From assembly GCA_963699835.1 (NCBI GenBank), contig CAVOVJ010000005.1, forward strand, positions 164,097 through 228,096: DNA of 64,000 nt, read 5' to 3'. Positions 9,028 to 19,742 of this stretch are shown piece after piece. The notes beneath the pieces are model-generated. The model ran no database searches, was not told where the DNA came from, and worked only from the letters and a program-made list of their open reading frames with translations. The position numbers and the translations under genes are program-made. How positions within the stretch are numbered: position 1 is the stretch's first letter; every line of letters begins with the position of its first letter. The stretch is from BM003 sp963699835. GTDB lineage: Bacteria; Pseudomonadota; Gammaproteobacteria; Steroidobacterales; BM003.

Positions 9028-11237
9028 TCAGTAAGGCAATTCGGCCTCGATTATCGTGCCCTGGCCGCGGCTGGAGTGGACACGCAGCTCACCGCCGAGC
9101 AACGATGCACGCTCGTGCATGCCGGCCAGGCCAAACGAATGACCCCGGCGCGCGTCCTGCAGGCAGCGCGCGACATCGAATCCCTGCCCGTCGTCTTCGA
9201 TCCGCAGATGCAGACGTGCAGGCTCTTTCCTCACCGTTATCGATGCCGTGCTCGCTCGCGCATGACGCATCGAGTTGGTCAGGGCTTCCTGGATGATCCG
9301 GAAACAGGCAGTTTCGACCGGAGCACGGAATCGTCCAAGCCCCGGCGCGACGTCACATTGCACCTCCAGCGACGTGTTTTGACGACAACGCGTCACGAAC
9401 CAGCGTAGCGACGCTTCGAGTCCAAGATCGTCCAGCATGGTCGGGCGGAGGTCCAGCGACATATTGCGGACCTGGCTTAGCAAAGTATTGGCCAGATCGA
9501 TGCAACCGTTGATTACCTCGGGGCTCCGAGCGGCGGTTAGTTGCAACGTATCGAGATTGATCTTCAGCGCTGTCAGCGATTGCCCGATTTCATCGTGCAG
9601 CTCGCGAGCAACATGACGAAGTTGGTTTTCACGGGCATTGAACAACTGTTGCGACACACGACGCAGGTCGTTTGCATAACTCTGCAGTTTGCGCTCCGTT
9701 TCGATGCGTTCGCTGAGATCGCGCATGATCGTCGAGTAGTAGTCGATCTCGCCATAACTGTCGCGGTGGACCAGTATGACCTGGGAAACCGGAATGAGGC
9801 TGCCGTCCACACGGCGCAGCCTGACTTCGCCGTGCCACGATCCGTGCCGTTGCGCCTCGACCAGGCCGTGCTCGCGAATTTTTTGGTGGTCTTCCTGCGG
9901 ATGAACGATTTCGAAGTTGCGGCCGGTGTACTCCGATTCGTCTGTGAATCCGAGCAGCTCGCGCCCGGCGTGGTTGATGTACTGAATCCGGCCCTCGGCA
10001 TCCGTACGTGCCGATGAAAGTCGGTGGTCGCCTCGACGATCGCCTCCAGTCTGCGCCGTAATGCCTGCTGCTGTTGTTTTTGCGTCAGGTCGCGCTCGAT
10101 TCCGCGGAATCCGCACAGCACGCCGTTTTCGTCCCGCATCGGGAGAATCGTGCCCTCGAGGGTCACGACCTGGCCGTTGCGGTGACGCAGTCGGTTTACC
10201 AGGCCCCTGAGCGGACGCGGCTCGGCCAGCAACGTCCGCATCACCTCGCCGCTGTATGCGCGCTCGTCTTCGACGATGAAACTCGACAAACGGCCGACCA
10301 AGAACTTCTTCCTTGCCATAGCCGAGAATTCGTCCGCTGCCTGAGTTGACGAAGGTAAATCGCCCGGCGAGGTCAATTTCCCAGACAAAATCGGTCAGGC
10401 TCTCGATCAGCGTACGATATTTATCTTCGCTGCGGCTCAATGCGCGAAATGCCTGTTGACGTTTCGTGACATCGAAAAGGCGCATCATCACTGCTTCGAT
10501 GCGACCGATGGGGTCGCGTTTTGGCGTGATGTCGATGTCCACGTACAGGCGCCTTCCGCACGCAAGCGTCAGCCAGTCGTTCTGTGTCGTCGAGTCACCG
10601 GCGAACGCCGCCTCCACGGCGGGCCGCAGGACGTCTGCGTAGGCGTCGCCGAATATCAGGCGCAGCGCCATGCCCTCGAGATCGACGACTTCCTTGCCGA
10701 CCGCGCGCGCAAGGCCCGGGTTCGCGGCCACGCAGCGGTGATCGGGTGAAACCAGGCAGGTTAGGTCCGCCGTCGCCCGAAACACGCTGCGATAGCGTTT
10801 GAATCGCAGATCACGGTTAAACGACTGGACCAGCAAACTGGCAATGTGGCTAACCCCGTAACGAAGTGCGCGGCGATTTGGATTGGGCCGGCGTGCGGGC
10901 CAGAACGAGCCTGGCGATCGTGCCGTCTTCCGCGTCGGCATGACGACAAGCGAGCGTACATCGGCGTCGTCGTCGAGTACGCGCGCAGTTCGGCGAGGCG
11001 CGTATCGTCTGTTCGCCCGGACTTGCCGATGACGATCCATTTGCCACCGACATTGCGATCGTTTGCGAACAGTATGCAATGGTCGGCATGGGTCGAATCG
11101 ATGATCCGGGAGCACAGCACGTTGGCAGCGCGCCGGGCCGAACCCTGCAACGCCATGACGCCGAGGATATCGGCTTGCAACGCGACCGGATCGACGCAGA
11201 TCGGGAAATCGGTTAGTTTTTCGTTAATTGTGGGCAA
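9028..11237 (-). CDS. PAS-domain sensor histidine kinase (HisKA_3), three frameshifts
   Basis: A soluble-looking multi-sensor kinase of about 735 residues once three breaks (near 10980, 10310 and 10021) are bridged. In order it shows a GAF-like N-terminal region, three PAS-type segments (RATADLTCLVSPDHRCVAANP, YRTLIESLTDFVWEID, and TTDF...RTDAEGRIQYINHAG), a HisKA_3 dimerisation/phosphoacceptor motif (RHVARELHDEIGQSLTALK) and a HATPase domain (DDGQGFDV, FGLAGMHERA). HisKA_3 kinases pair with LuxR-type regulators, and one follows directly downstream. No membrane segment is evident, which suggests an intracellular signal such as redox, light or a gas, but the ligand is unknown. The start is poorly defined: the reading frame opens at a TTG at 11237 without a clear ribosome site. 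Confidence 0.83.
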
Positions 11238-11346
11238 AATTTTACATAGTTTGTGTGCTTTAGACGCAGTCTACCGTATCTGTTTCACCTCGGGCGTCTT
11301 CGTTCAGAGTAGCTCCAGATCGCCGCCCCTGGCGGGCTCCGCGCAA

Positions 11347-12453
11347 TCAGGCATCGCGGTCGAGCGGCTGCACCTCGGTTTCGAAGTACCGCCACAGCGG
11401 CTGCGGCAGGTCGCGGTAGGCGGAAGCCGCTGCGGCGCTGAGCGTGGCGGAATTGTGAGTATTCCAGAACATCAGATTCTCGCCGCGGGCATGCGTATTC
11501 TCAAGATCACAGAGCAGTGCGGCGGCGGCCTTGCCGGTATAGGTTCCTTCGAGGCGGACCTGCTCCGATGCGGCAAAAGTCCGCACTGCGGCCATGCCCT
11601 CCGCGGTGAACACCGCGTATTTCTGACCGAAAAAATCATCGCGGATTTCTATGCCGGCATCGGCGCTATCAAGGAGGGGAAATCGCGGGTCGGTTTCGCG
11701 CAACAACGCGGCCGTGGCGTCAAAAAGTTGCCTGCAGGCTTCAATGTTGCCGATTTTCGCGTCCACAACGCGAATGCCGATCACCCGGGTTTGCAGGCCG
11801 AGCGCCCGCAGACCCAGCGCCAGGCCGGCGACCGTTCCCATGGTCCCAAGTGGCAGATAGATCTTGTCGGGTACCGGGCAGCCCACCTGCCCGATCTGCG
11901 CCGCGAGTTCGAAAGCGGCGTTGACGAACCCGACCGTGCCCAATGGCGACGAGCCGCCCATCCGGATCGAATAGGGTTCCTTCCTGGTGCGCAAAAGTCC
12001 TTTCAGGCTGCGTCGCCGGGCGCCGTCCTCGACCTCATCGGGGCTCGCGAAGCAGAGATACTCGATTCCCGCTTTTTGCCCGGCGCGCAGGTTGCGTGCG
12101 ACGTAGCGGGAGTTGGTCTGACCGGTAACGCAGGCGATCGGCGCAAGACCGAGTTTGCGCGTGTACAGGCCTGTAGCGAGTACGTGATTGGATCCGGCGA
12201 CGCCAAAAGTCATGACCTCGGAGCAACCGCGCGCCAGTGCATCGCCGAGCAGAAACTCGAGCTTGCGGACCTTGTTGCCGCCGTAGAGTTTGCCGCTTTG
12301 ATCGTCGCGTTTGATCCACAGCGAGCGGGCGCCGGTTCGTTTCATCAGGTGCGGCATCGGCTCGAGCGGGGTCGGTAAATTTGCCAGACGCCGATACGGG
12401 AGGTGTCTGCCGAGCGCCGGGTAGGCGTCGAAAAGCGGCAGTTTATGGCTCAT
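11347..12453 (-). CDS. D-cysteine desulfhydrase/ACC deaminase-like PLP enzyme
   Basis: A 368-residue enzyme of the tryptophan synthase beta superfamily. The PLP lysine lies in the GGNKVRKLEFLLGDA motif near residue 58. The SNHVLATGLYTRKLGL segment and the glycine-rich phosphate loop (LPLGTMGTVAGLALG) are typical of D-cysteine desulfhydrase and ACC deaminase relatives. Family members split D-cysteine to pyruvate, H2S and ammonia, or deaminate aminocyclopropane carboxylate; the sequence alone does not decide between them. The ATG at 12453 overlaps the stop of the upstream EamA transporter as ATGA. The pair may therefore handle and move a related amino acid or thiol compound. Confidence 0.85.
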   Translation of the reverse strand: MSHKLPLFDAYPALGRHLPYRRLANLPTPLEPMPHLMKRTGARSLWIKRDDQSGKLYGGNKVRKLEFLLGDALARGCSEVMTFGVAGSNHVLATGLYTRKLGLAPIACVTGQTNSRYVARNLRAGQKAGIEYLCFASPDEVEDGARRRSLKGLLRTRKEPYSIRMGGSSPLGTVGFVNAAFELAAQIGQVGCPVPDKIYLPLGTMGTVAGLALGLRALGLQTRVIGIRVVDAKIGNIEACRQLFDATAALLRETDPRFPLLDSADAGIEIRDDFFGQKYAVFTAEGMAAVRTFAASEQVRLEGTYTGKAAAALLCDLENTHARGENLMFWNTHNSATLSAAAASAYRDLPQPLWRYFETEVQPLDRDA

Positions 12454-13407
12454 TGCGAGCTCGCCTCGGCTGCCTTTTGCGTTGCGGCTCGCGGCGCCTT
12501 GCCCGGGCTGACGATGGCGATCGAACCGAGCACCACGGTAAACGCGCCGACCAGGCTGAGTGCGTCGATCCGCGTGGTTTCGATTACGTCGAAGATTCTG
12601 CTGAGTCCGATTGTGCCGGCCAGCGTCACCAGCGGAGTAATGGCAAGCACCGCACTGATCCGGCTTGCCTGCCAGTGGTTTAGCGCCTCGGCAAAACAGC
12701 CGTAGGCAATTAGCGTGTTCAGCGAACAGAATGCCAGCAGGAACCAGCCGAAGCCGTCGAGCTGCGATACCGTCGGCGGCGCCGAGAACGGGAGCAGCAG
12801 AATCGCGGCGCAGGTGTAAATCATCCACATGATGGAATTTGAGGAATATCTCGCCAGCAATTGTTTTTGCGCCAGCGCGTAGCCGGCCCAGAAGAGAGCC
12901 GAGATGACTATCACGACTACGCCAAGAGTCTCCCCGCCGAATCCGCCAATGAGTGTGCCGATCCTGTCGTGAAAAAATAACAACAAGCCCGCCAGCAGCA
13001 CTGCGAAACCGGCCCACTGGCGGGCCAGAAATTTCTCGCCGAAGACCCAGACGCCGCCCAGCAGCAGAAAAGCCGGCGCCAGTTGGATGACGACCTGGGC
13101 CGCGGCCGGAGATGTCAGGCGCAGGCCCCATGAGATACAGCAGATAATTCCCGCCCAGACCGAGGATCGATACGAGCAGCAGTTTCCAGCCGACGCCGGC
13201 AAGACCCGCTATCCGCGGCAGTTTACGCGCCAGCACAAGGTACGCGCCGAGCAGCATGCTGGCCGCAACGAAGCGGTACCAGGTGATCGTGACCGCGTCC
13301 ATGGCCGGTAACAGGAGCTTCAGTGCGATCGGCAACATGCCCCACAGCACGGCGGTGGTCAGGGACAGGCCGAGACCCAGACGCCAGTTGCCGGTGATTC
13401 GATGCAT
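12450..13407 (-). CDS. EamA/DMT superfamily transporter, one frameshift
   Basis: An approximately 318-residue membrane protein with ten hydrophobic segments in two EamA repeats. The N-terminal part (GLGLSLTTAVLWGMLPIALK) is read in one frame to about 13125 and the rest in another. Joining them gives a continuous family sequence through LLYLMGLRLTSPAAAQVVIQ. The break lies beside a short GGCCCC run. The gene is the first of a two-gene unit with the PLP enzyme downstream (ATGA overlap). It is divergent from the tail sheath gene, with 118 bases between the starts. The substrate is unknown; export of a cysteine-related compound would fit the neighbour but is inference. Confidence 0.83.
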
Positions 13408-13525
13408 GCGCGGGAATATCGTGAGAGAGGCAGGCGGCGATTGTCGGTCAACGCACGCGGCGTGGCAATGTCATTCCCGGTTGGCGGGAACTGTGGTAGC
13501 TTTGCGCGAACTCGATGGAGGCATT

Positions 13526-15115
13526 GTGCCGAACCCCTATTCGCTAGGAATAGAAGTTCAGGAACTCACCGGGCCTGCCCACGGCCTGGACGGCTTCCCT
13601 CCCACTGTTACCGCGTTTATTGGCAGCGCTGCGCGCGGCCCTGTCGGCCAACCGGTTCCCGTTCGCAGTTTCGCCGACTACGAAATTGCATTTGGCGGGT
13701 GCGCAGCGGGCGTGAGTCTCGGTCGCGCCGTTGAACAGTACTTTGTGCAAGGCGGCCAGCGCGCACTGATCGTGCGTCTCGCAAGCAAGGCGCTCCCGGT
13801 CAGTCTCGAACTGCAAACCGGTGGCGACGCGCTGCGCCTGCAGGCGCGTGACCCGGGCGGCGGCGAATTTTTGCGCGCATCGATCGACTATGACGACATC
13901 GGTGACAACGAGGCGGATCGCTTCAATCTGGTGGTCCAGCGTCTCGCCGCGCGCGATGACAATCGGGTGATCGCCCAGGAAAGCTTCAAACGGGTGTCCT
14001 GCGACTCCGCGAGTTCCGGATACATCGCTAATTTGCTGGCGGAGTCCGACTTGTTGCGGCCGCCGCTTCAGGTCCCTCTCGCGCGGCCGCTGGTGACCGA
14101 TACGAGCCTGGCATCGAACTGCCACGGCTTTGTCGAATCCGCGGCCGACGGATGCGATGGAGAGCCGCTTTGCGACTATGACATCGTCGGCTCGGCGACA
14201 GAAGGAACCGGTCTTTTCGCATTCGGACAGTGTGCTTATTTCGACCTGATGTGTATTCCGCGCGGAGAGCGGGATAACAGCATCGGGCCTACCGCTATGC
14301 TGGCTGCGCTTCGTTATTGCCGTGCACGCGGCGCGATGTTGTTGCTCGATCCGCCACGCTGCTGGGGAACTGTTCAGGAAGTCACAACCGGTCTCGCAGG
14401 CCTGGGGCTGCAAAGCGAAGATGCCGTCATGGCTTTTCCGTGGCTTCGCGCCGGCGTTGGCGACGGCTCGGTACCGGCCGATATTCCGCCCTCCGCGGTA
14501 GTGGCCGGCGTGATCTCACGTGTCGATGGCGAGCACGGCCGCTGGACGTCGCCATCCGGTCCGAACGGCTTGCTGCGCGGCGGACTGCGCCCGGTGAGTC
14601 GGCTCGATCCATCACAGGTGCTCGAGCTCGCCCGGGCCGGGGTCAATGGTTTTGTCGCACCGCGCCCCGGTGCCTGGCGTCTCGGTGCGGCGAGGACGCT
14701 GGCCGGTCACGACGCGAGTAGCGTCGCATGGCGTTACATTGCGCAGCGCCGACTGGCGCTGGCTATCCTGCAGACCCTGGAGCGCGAGACACGCTGGGCG
14801 GTTTTCGAGCCGAATGAGCCTCGTCTGTGGGCGCAGTTGGCGGATCAGGTCGGCGGATTCCTTGAGGGCTTGCATCGCCAGGGCGCGCTCGCCGGGCGGT
14901 TGCCCACCGAGTCGTTTTTCGTGCAGTGCGACAAGGAATGCAACAGTCCGATGGGTATTGCTCGCGGCGATATCGTATTCATCGTCGGTTTCGCAACACT
15001 GCGTCCCGCGCAGTTCAGTATTTTCGAGATCCGGCAACGTCTCGACGGAACCCGGGTGAGGACCAGTTCGCTCAGCCCGTACGCGCAGCATCTGCGACTG
15101 GCGAAGCAGGCATGA
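13526..15115 (+). CDS. phage-type contractile tail sheath protein, solitary
   Basis: A 529-residue protein of the phage tail sheath family. The N terminus (NPYSLGIEVQELTGPA) and the following TVTAFIGSAARGPVGQPVPVRSFADYEIAFGG region match the sheath N-terminal domain. The C terminus (MGIARGDIVFIVGFATLRPAQFSIFEI) is the conserved C-terminal sheath fold, and a large middle domain lies between. In phages, tailocins and extracellular injection systems such a protein forms the contracting sleeve around the tube. Here I find no tube, baseplate, spike, ClpV-like ATPase or terminator gene within the window on either side. The start is GTG at 13526 with GGAGG four bases upstream. Base composition looks similar to neighbouring genes. 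It may be a domesticated gene or a relic. Confidence 0.85.
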   Translation: MPNPYSLGIEVQELTGPAHGLDGFPPTVTAFIGSAARGPVGQPVPVRSFADYEIAFGGCAAGVSLGRAVEQYFVQGGQRALIVRLASKALPVSLELQTGGDALRLQARDPGGGEFLRASIDYDDIGDNEADRFNLVVQRLAARDDNRVIAQESFKRVSCDSASSGYIANLLAESDLLRPPLQVPLARPLVTDTSLASNCHGFVESAADGCDGEPLCDYDIVGSATEGTGLFAFGQCAYFDLMCIPRGERDNSIGPTAMLAALRYCRARGAMLLLDPPRCWGTVQEVTTGLAGLGLQSEDAVMAFPWLRAGVGDGSVPADIPPSAVVAGVISRVDGEHGRWTSPSGPNGLLRGGLRPVSRLDPSQVLELARAGVNGFVAPRPGAWRLGAARTLAGHDASSVAWRYIAQRRLALAILQTLERETRWAVFEPNEPRLWAQLADQVGGFLEGLHRQGALAGRLPTESFFVQCDKECNSPMGIARGDIVFIVGFATLRPAQFSIFEIRQRLDGTRVRTSSLSPYAQHLRLAKQA

Positions 15116-15727
15116 TGCGATTCGACTGATGCGGCGCGACTTGCGTCTCGTTGATTTTCCTGATCTTTTGCGATAGGAGTTGCAGGAGCGTCGCGCTGAC
15201 TAAAACGGCGCCATCCCCATCGTGGACGGGACCAGAGGCTGTTGTTGCTCTGGCCAGACGCTTTTGTCGCGACATGCGCTCGCAGTTTGGCCGTTCTGCG
15301 CGGTCGCCGATCCCGGACGTCCATCCCTTTCGTTATCCAGCGGCGGCGGGCGGACAGTGGAACTTGTGTCAGCAATCCGCCAGCAAGCTTGCACATGTTG
15401 CCGATAGCGAGCGCATGGATCGACTGAAAACGGGTGTGGACGCGGCGCCTTCTGCTCGTCGATCCCTCGCATCGTCCAGTCCGGAGACTGCGCACGCCCG
15501 GTCCAGCCGGCGCAAATTTCAGGGCGCCCGGGAATACACCTGTTACCTGGGCATCCAGCGCCCGTCGGAGATGGGCGCGCGCCGATCATGGCGTTTCCCG
15601 GCCCGATTCGTCGCTGTGGGCTGCATCGTTTTTGCGTTCGTGGTCGAACTAGTGGCAATTGCGCGTCCCGCCCCGCGTCGGGCCGCAAAACCACCGTAAT
15701 GTTGCAGGAAATTCAGGGAGCGAGACT
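15116..15727. other. 612-base region without a recognisable gene
   Basis: Between the tail sheath gene and the DUF427 gene I see no convincing coding region. Open frames exist on both strands (15151-15699 forward, 15200-15694 reverse), but their translations are rich in arginine, proline and serine with no recognisable motif, as expected from non-coding high-GC DNA. No tRNA, repeat array or insertion-sequence end is evident. It could be degraded remains of genes that once accompanied the sheath gene. Confidence 0.5.
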
Positions 15728-16009
15728 ATGAAGGCCATCTGGAACGGTGCGGTCATAGCTGACAGCGATGCTACCGTCCAGGTCGAGGGTAACCATTACT
15801 TTCCGCAGTCTTCTTTGCAGCGGCAGTTTTTCCGGGCCAGCGCAACGCAAACCGTGTGTTCATGGAAGGGCATCGCCAGCTACTACGATCTCGTCGTCGG
15901 CGACAGCGTTAACACCGATGCGGCGTGGTTTTATCCCGAACCGAAACGGGCGGCCAGTCAGATTGCGGGACATGTGGCGTTCTGGCGTGGCGTGGAGATC
16001 GCACGCTGA
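15728..16009 (+). CDS. DUF427 domain-containing protein
   Basis: A 93-residue protein matching the small DUF427 family. It begins MKAIWNGAVIADS, contains EGNHYFPQSSL, and carries the hallmark CSWKGIASYYDLVVGD segment followed by AAWFYPEPKRAA. The family is widespread, probably cytoplasmic, and of unknown biochemical function. An AGGGAG ribosome site lies seven bases before the ATG. The oxoprolinase gene is convergent and its stop codon lies two bases beyond this one. No partner gene is suggested by the context. Confidence 0.88.
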   Translation: MKAIWNGAVIADSDATVQVEGNHYFPQSSLQRQFFRASATQTVCSWKGIASYYDLVVGDSVNTDAAWFYPEPKRAASQIAGHVAFWRGVEIAR

Positions 16010-16011
16010 CG

Positions 16012-19000
16012 TTACGCGGGGCGCTTGCCGAAACCTCCGCCGCCCGGAGTCTCGATCACGAAACTGTCGCCCGGGTTCATGCTGCAACTCGCGCGAGCGC
16101 CGAGGTCGAGCGTTGTGCCATCCGCGCGCACTATGTAGTTGCTGCCGCAAGTCCCGGGCTCTCCGCCGCGCAGTCCAAAAGGCGCGGTGCGGCGGTTGCC
16201 CGACAGTATGTTTGCTGTAAGCGGCTGCAGGAAACGTATCCGGCGCACGACGCCATCGCCGCCATGCTGTTTGCCATGGCCGCCGGAACCCTGGCGAATA
16301 TGAAAGTCGTCGAGCATTACCGGGTAGCGCAGCTCGAGAATCTCCGGGTCGGTGAGGCGCGAATTTGTCATATGCGTATGAATTGCGCTGGCGCCGTCGA
16401 AATCCGGTCCGGCCCCGGCGCCGCCGCACAGCGTTTCGTAATACTGGTAGTGGTCGTCGCCAAAACTGAAATTGTTCATTGTGCCCTGCGAACCGGCCAG
16501 TACCCCGAGCGCGCCAAATAACGCATCGGTGATGCATTGCGAGGTCTCGACGTTGCCTGCCACGACTGCGGCGGGGTAGAGCGGGTTTAGCAGGCAACCC
16601 TCGGGAACGATGATCTCCAGGGGTTTCAGGCAGCCATCGTTCAGCGGGATCGGTTTTCGGACCAGGCAACGAAATACATACAACACCGCGGCCTTGGAGA
16701 TCGCCGCGGGCGCATTGAAGTTGTCGGCGCTTTGCGCCGACGTGCCGGTGAAGTCAATCCAGGCACGACGTCTGTTCCGGTCTACCCGGACGGCCACGGC
16801 GATGCGTTTGCCATTGTCCATCGGGTAAACGAATTCGCCGTCGGGCAACTGCGCCAAGCACATCACGCACGGCCTGTTCCGCATTGTCCTGGACATGCTG
16901 CATATAGGCATCGACGACATCGGCGCCGAAATGTTCGACCACGCGCCGGAGTTCGGCGACCCCACGGTTGTTCGCTGCGATCTGTGCATGCAGGTCGGCA
17001 ATATTCTGTTGCGGATTGCGTGCGGGAAAAGGGCCCTCGGCGAGTGCGGCAAGCACCGCTCGCTCGCGGAACCTGCCAGCGGCGACGAGCCGGAAATTGT
17101 CGAATAGCGCACCTTCTTCGCGAATATCGCGGCTGTGCGGCGGCATCGATCCCGGGGTCAGACCGCCGATGTCGGCATGATGTCCGCGTGACGCGACGCA
17201 AAATCGCAGCGCGCCGGTGATCTCGTCGAACACCGGAGTGATCACCGTGATATCGGGAAGATGGGTGCCGCCGTGAAAAGGATCGTTTTGCATCCAGACG
17301 TCGCCGGCAACGAGTTGGTCGCGATTGGTATGAAGTATCGCCTTCACGCTCTCGCTCATGGACCCGAGATGCACCGGCATGTGGGGGGCGTTGGCGATCA
17401 GTTGCCCGCGTGAATCGAAAACCGCACAGCTGAAATCCAGCCGTTCCTTGATGTTGACTGAATAAGCCGTATTGCGCAGCACCGCGCCCATCTGTTCGGC
17501 GATGTTCATGAACAGGTTGTTGAAGACCTCCAGGCGCACCGGGTCGACTGCGGTCGTGGCCGATTCGCTGCGGGTCGCCGTGGCCACGCGTTCGAGCAGC
17601 AGGTGATCGTGAGCGGTAACCGTCGCACTCCAGCCGGGTTCGACGATCGAGGTCGAGTTGGTCTCGATGATTGCCGCCGGACCGTTGACACAACGGCCCG
17701 GTCGCAGTGCTTCGCGGCGGTAGAACGGGCATTGGCGCCAGCCACCGTCAAACCAGACTCGCTCAACCGTCGCGGGGGCGGCCACATCATCATCGCCGCG
17801 AAGCGGCGCGAGTTGCGCGCCCGTCGCAGGACTCTTGCCGATTGCTTCGATCTCGATGGCGCCGATGACCAACGGCTTGTCCGGGCTCGCAAACCCGAAA
17901 CGCTGCAGGTGCGCCGCCACGAAAGATTTTTGCATCTGCGGCATGTCGGCGAACGCAACATCGAGCAGGGTATCGGTTCCCGAGTAACGCAGCTGCAGCC
18001 TGCGCAGTACAGCAATCCGGGCGGGCATGACACCCTGGGCATGTAACTCGGTTCGGCATTGCCGTTCGAGTTCGTCCAGCGCGGCTTCGATCGCCGCCGC
18101 GTCAGCGTCCGCGAGCGGCTGCTCGATGCTGCGTTGGCGGATCGCGCGGAGGTCCGCCAGACCCATGCCGTAGGCGGACAGCACACCGGCCAGCGGATGC
18201 AGCATGATCGTGCGGATCCCGAGAGCATCGGCTACCTGACAGGCATGTTGCCCGCCTGCCCCGCCAAAGCAGCACAGCAGAAACTCTGCGGCATCGTGGC
18301 CGCGCTGAATGCTGATTTCCTTGATCGCGTTGGCCATGCGCTCGACCGCGATCCGCAGGAACCCGGCGCCAATCGTCTCCACCGGTTGACTGCGGCCGGT
18401 GGCCGCGGCGATCTGGTCACGCAACTCGGCAAAGCGCTGCTGCACGCCGTTGACGTCGAGTGGCTGACTGGCGTCGGGACCGAAGACATGGGGAAAGAAG
18501 CGTGGCTGGATCCGTCCCAGCAGCACGTTGATATCGGTAACCGCGAGCGGTCCCCCGTTGCGGTAGCAGGCCGGGCCGGGGTCGGCGCCAGCAGATTCGG
18601 GGCCGACCTGGAACCTGCCATCTTCGAAACGCAGAATCGAACCGCCCCCGGCCGCAACGGTATGGATCTTCATCATCGGGACGTTGACCCTGACACCCGC
18701 GACGACCGATTCGCCGCTGCGTTCAAACTTACCGTCGTATAGCGAGACGTCGGTCGAGGTGCCGCCCATATCGAAGCCGATCAGACGCTCGTAGCCGGCA
18801 TCCGCGGCGGCGCCCGCCATGCCGACGACGCCGCCGGCCGGTCCTGACAGGATGCTGTCGCGGCCGCGGAAATTCTCCGCGTTGGCCAGGCCGCCGTTGG
18901 ACTGCATGAAAAGAAGCCGGGTCGTGCCCAGTTGTTCGCGAAGCTGCTTGACATAATCCAGCAGCAGCGGTGAAAGATAGGCATCGACGACCGTGGTATT

Positions 19001-19645
19001 CCCGCGGCTGACCAATCGTACCAGCGGCGCTACTTCGTGGGATGCGGAAATCTGGCGGAAGCCGACCCTGCGCGCGATGGCTGCGGCCTGCCGCTCGTGT
19101 TCCGGGTAACGGTAGGCATGCATGAAAACGATCGCCACAGACCGCAGCCCGTCACGGTAAGCAGCCTCGAGCATCGGACCAAGCGCTGCCTCGTCCAGCG
19201 GTCGCAACATCGTGCCGGCCGCGTCGACTCTTGCGTCGCACTCGATCACGCGATCGTACAATGAATCGGGCAACACAATATGGGTCGCAAACAGATCCGG
19301 CCGGTTCTGATATCCGATCCTCAGAGCGTCGCGAAAGCCGCGCGTGGTAAGCAGGACAGTCGGTTCGCCCGTTCGTTCGAGCAGGGCGTTGGTGGCCACG
19401 GTCGTGCCCATCCGCACCGACTCGATTTGCTCCAGCGGCAGCGGGGCCCGGGCGTCGAGATCGAGCAACGCGCGGATGCCGGCGATGACCGGATCGTCAT
19501 AGCGGCCGGGATCGCGGGACAGCAACTTGTGGGTTGCGAGAGTGCCATCGGGCCGCCGCGCGATGACATCCGTGAATGTACCGCCGCGATCGATCCAGAA
19601 GGCCCAGCGGGGTTCTCGCGTTTCAGCCTCGTCTCGTTGCGTCAT
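16012..19645 (-). CDS. fused hydantoinase A/B family 5-oxoprolinase-like enzyme, one frameshift
   Basis: A protein of about 1,210 residues with a HyuA half followed by a HyuB half, the layout of ATP-dependent 5-oxoprolinases (usually 1,200-1,290 residues). The HyuA half begins with the actin-like phosphate loop IDRGGTFTDVIARRPDGT and has GFDMGGTSTDVSLYDG near residue 290. The HyuB half starts near residue 700 (RLEVFNNLFMNIAEQMGAVLR) and ends with the glycine-rich ETPGGGGFGK. A single-base break near 16855 separates AVRDVL from AQLPDGEFVYPMDNG. 5-Oxoprolinases hydrolyse 5-oxo-L-proline to glutamate with ATP; relatives act on hydantoins or acetone, so the exact substrate is not proven. A symporter gene is divergent 97 bases away. 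Confidence 0.85.
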
Positions 19646-19742
19646 ACCGGTCCGCCCGATAGCGGGTTTGCCGCGAAAGCCAGAGCGGCAGCTATCATAG
19701 CAAGCAGGGGCGGCCGCCGGATTGCAGAAGGGTCAGAATAAG

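Noticed and set aside
10846..12378. 510-codon forward open frame
   Set aside because: Lies opposite the histidine kinase N terminus and the PLP enzyme; no motif or ribosome site.
15151..15699. 182-codon forward frame behind the tail sheath gene
   Set aside because: Arginine/serine-rich composition with no motif; judged non-coding, though remnants of a gene cannot be excluded.
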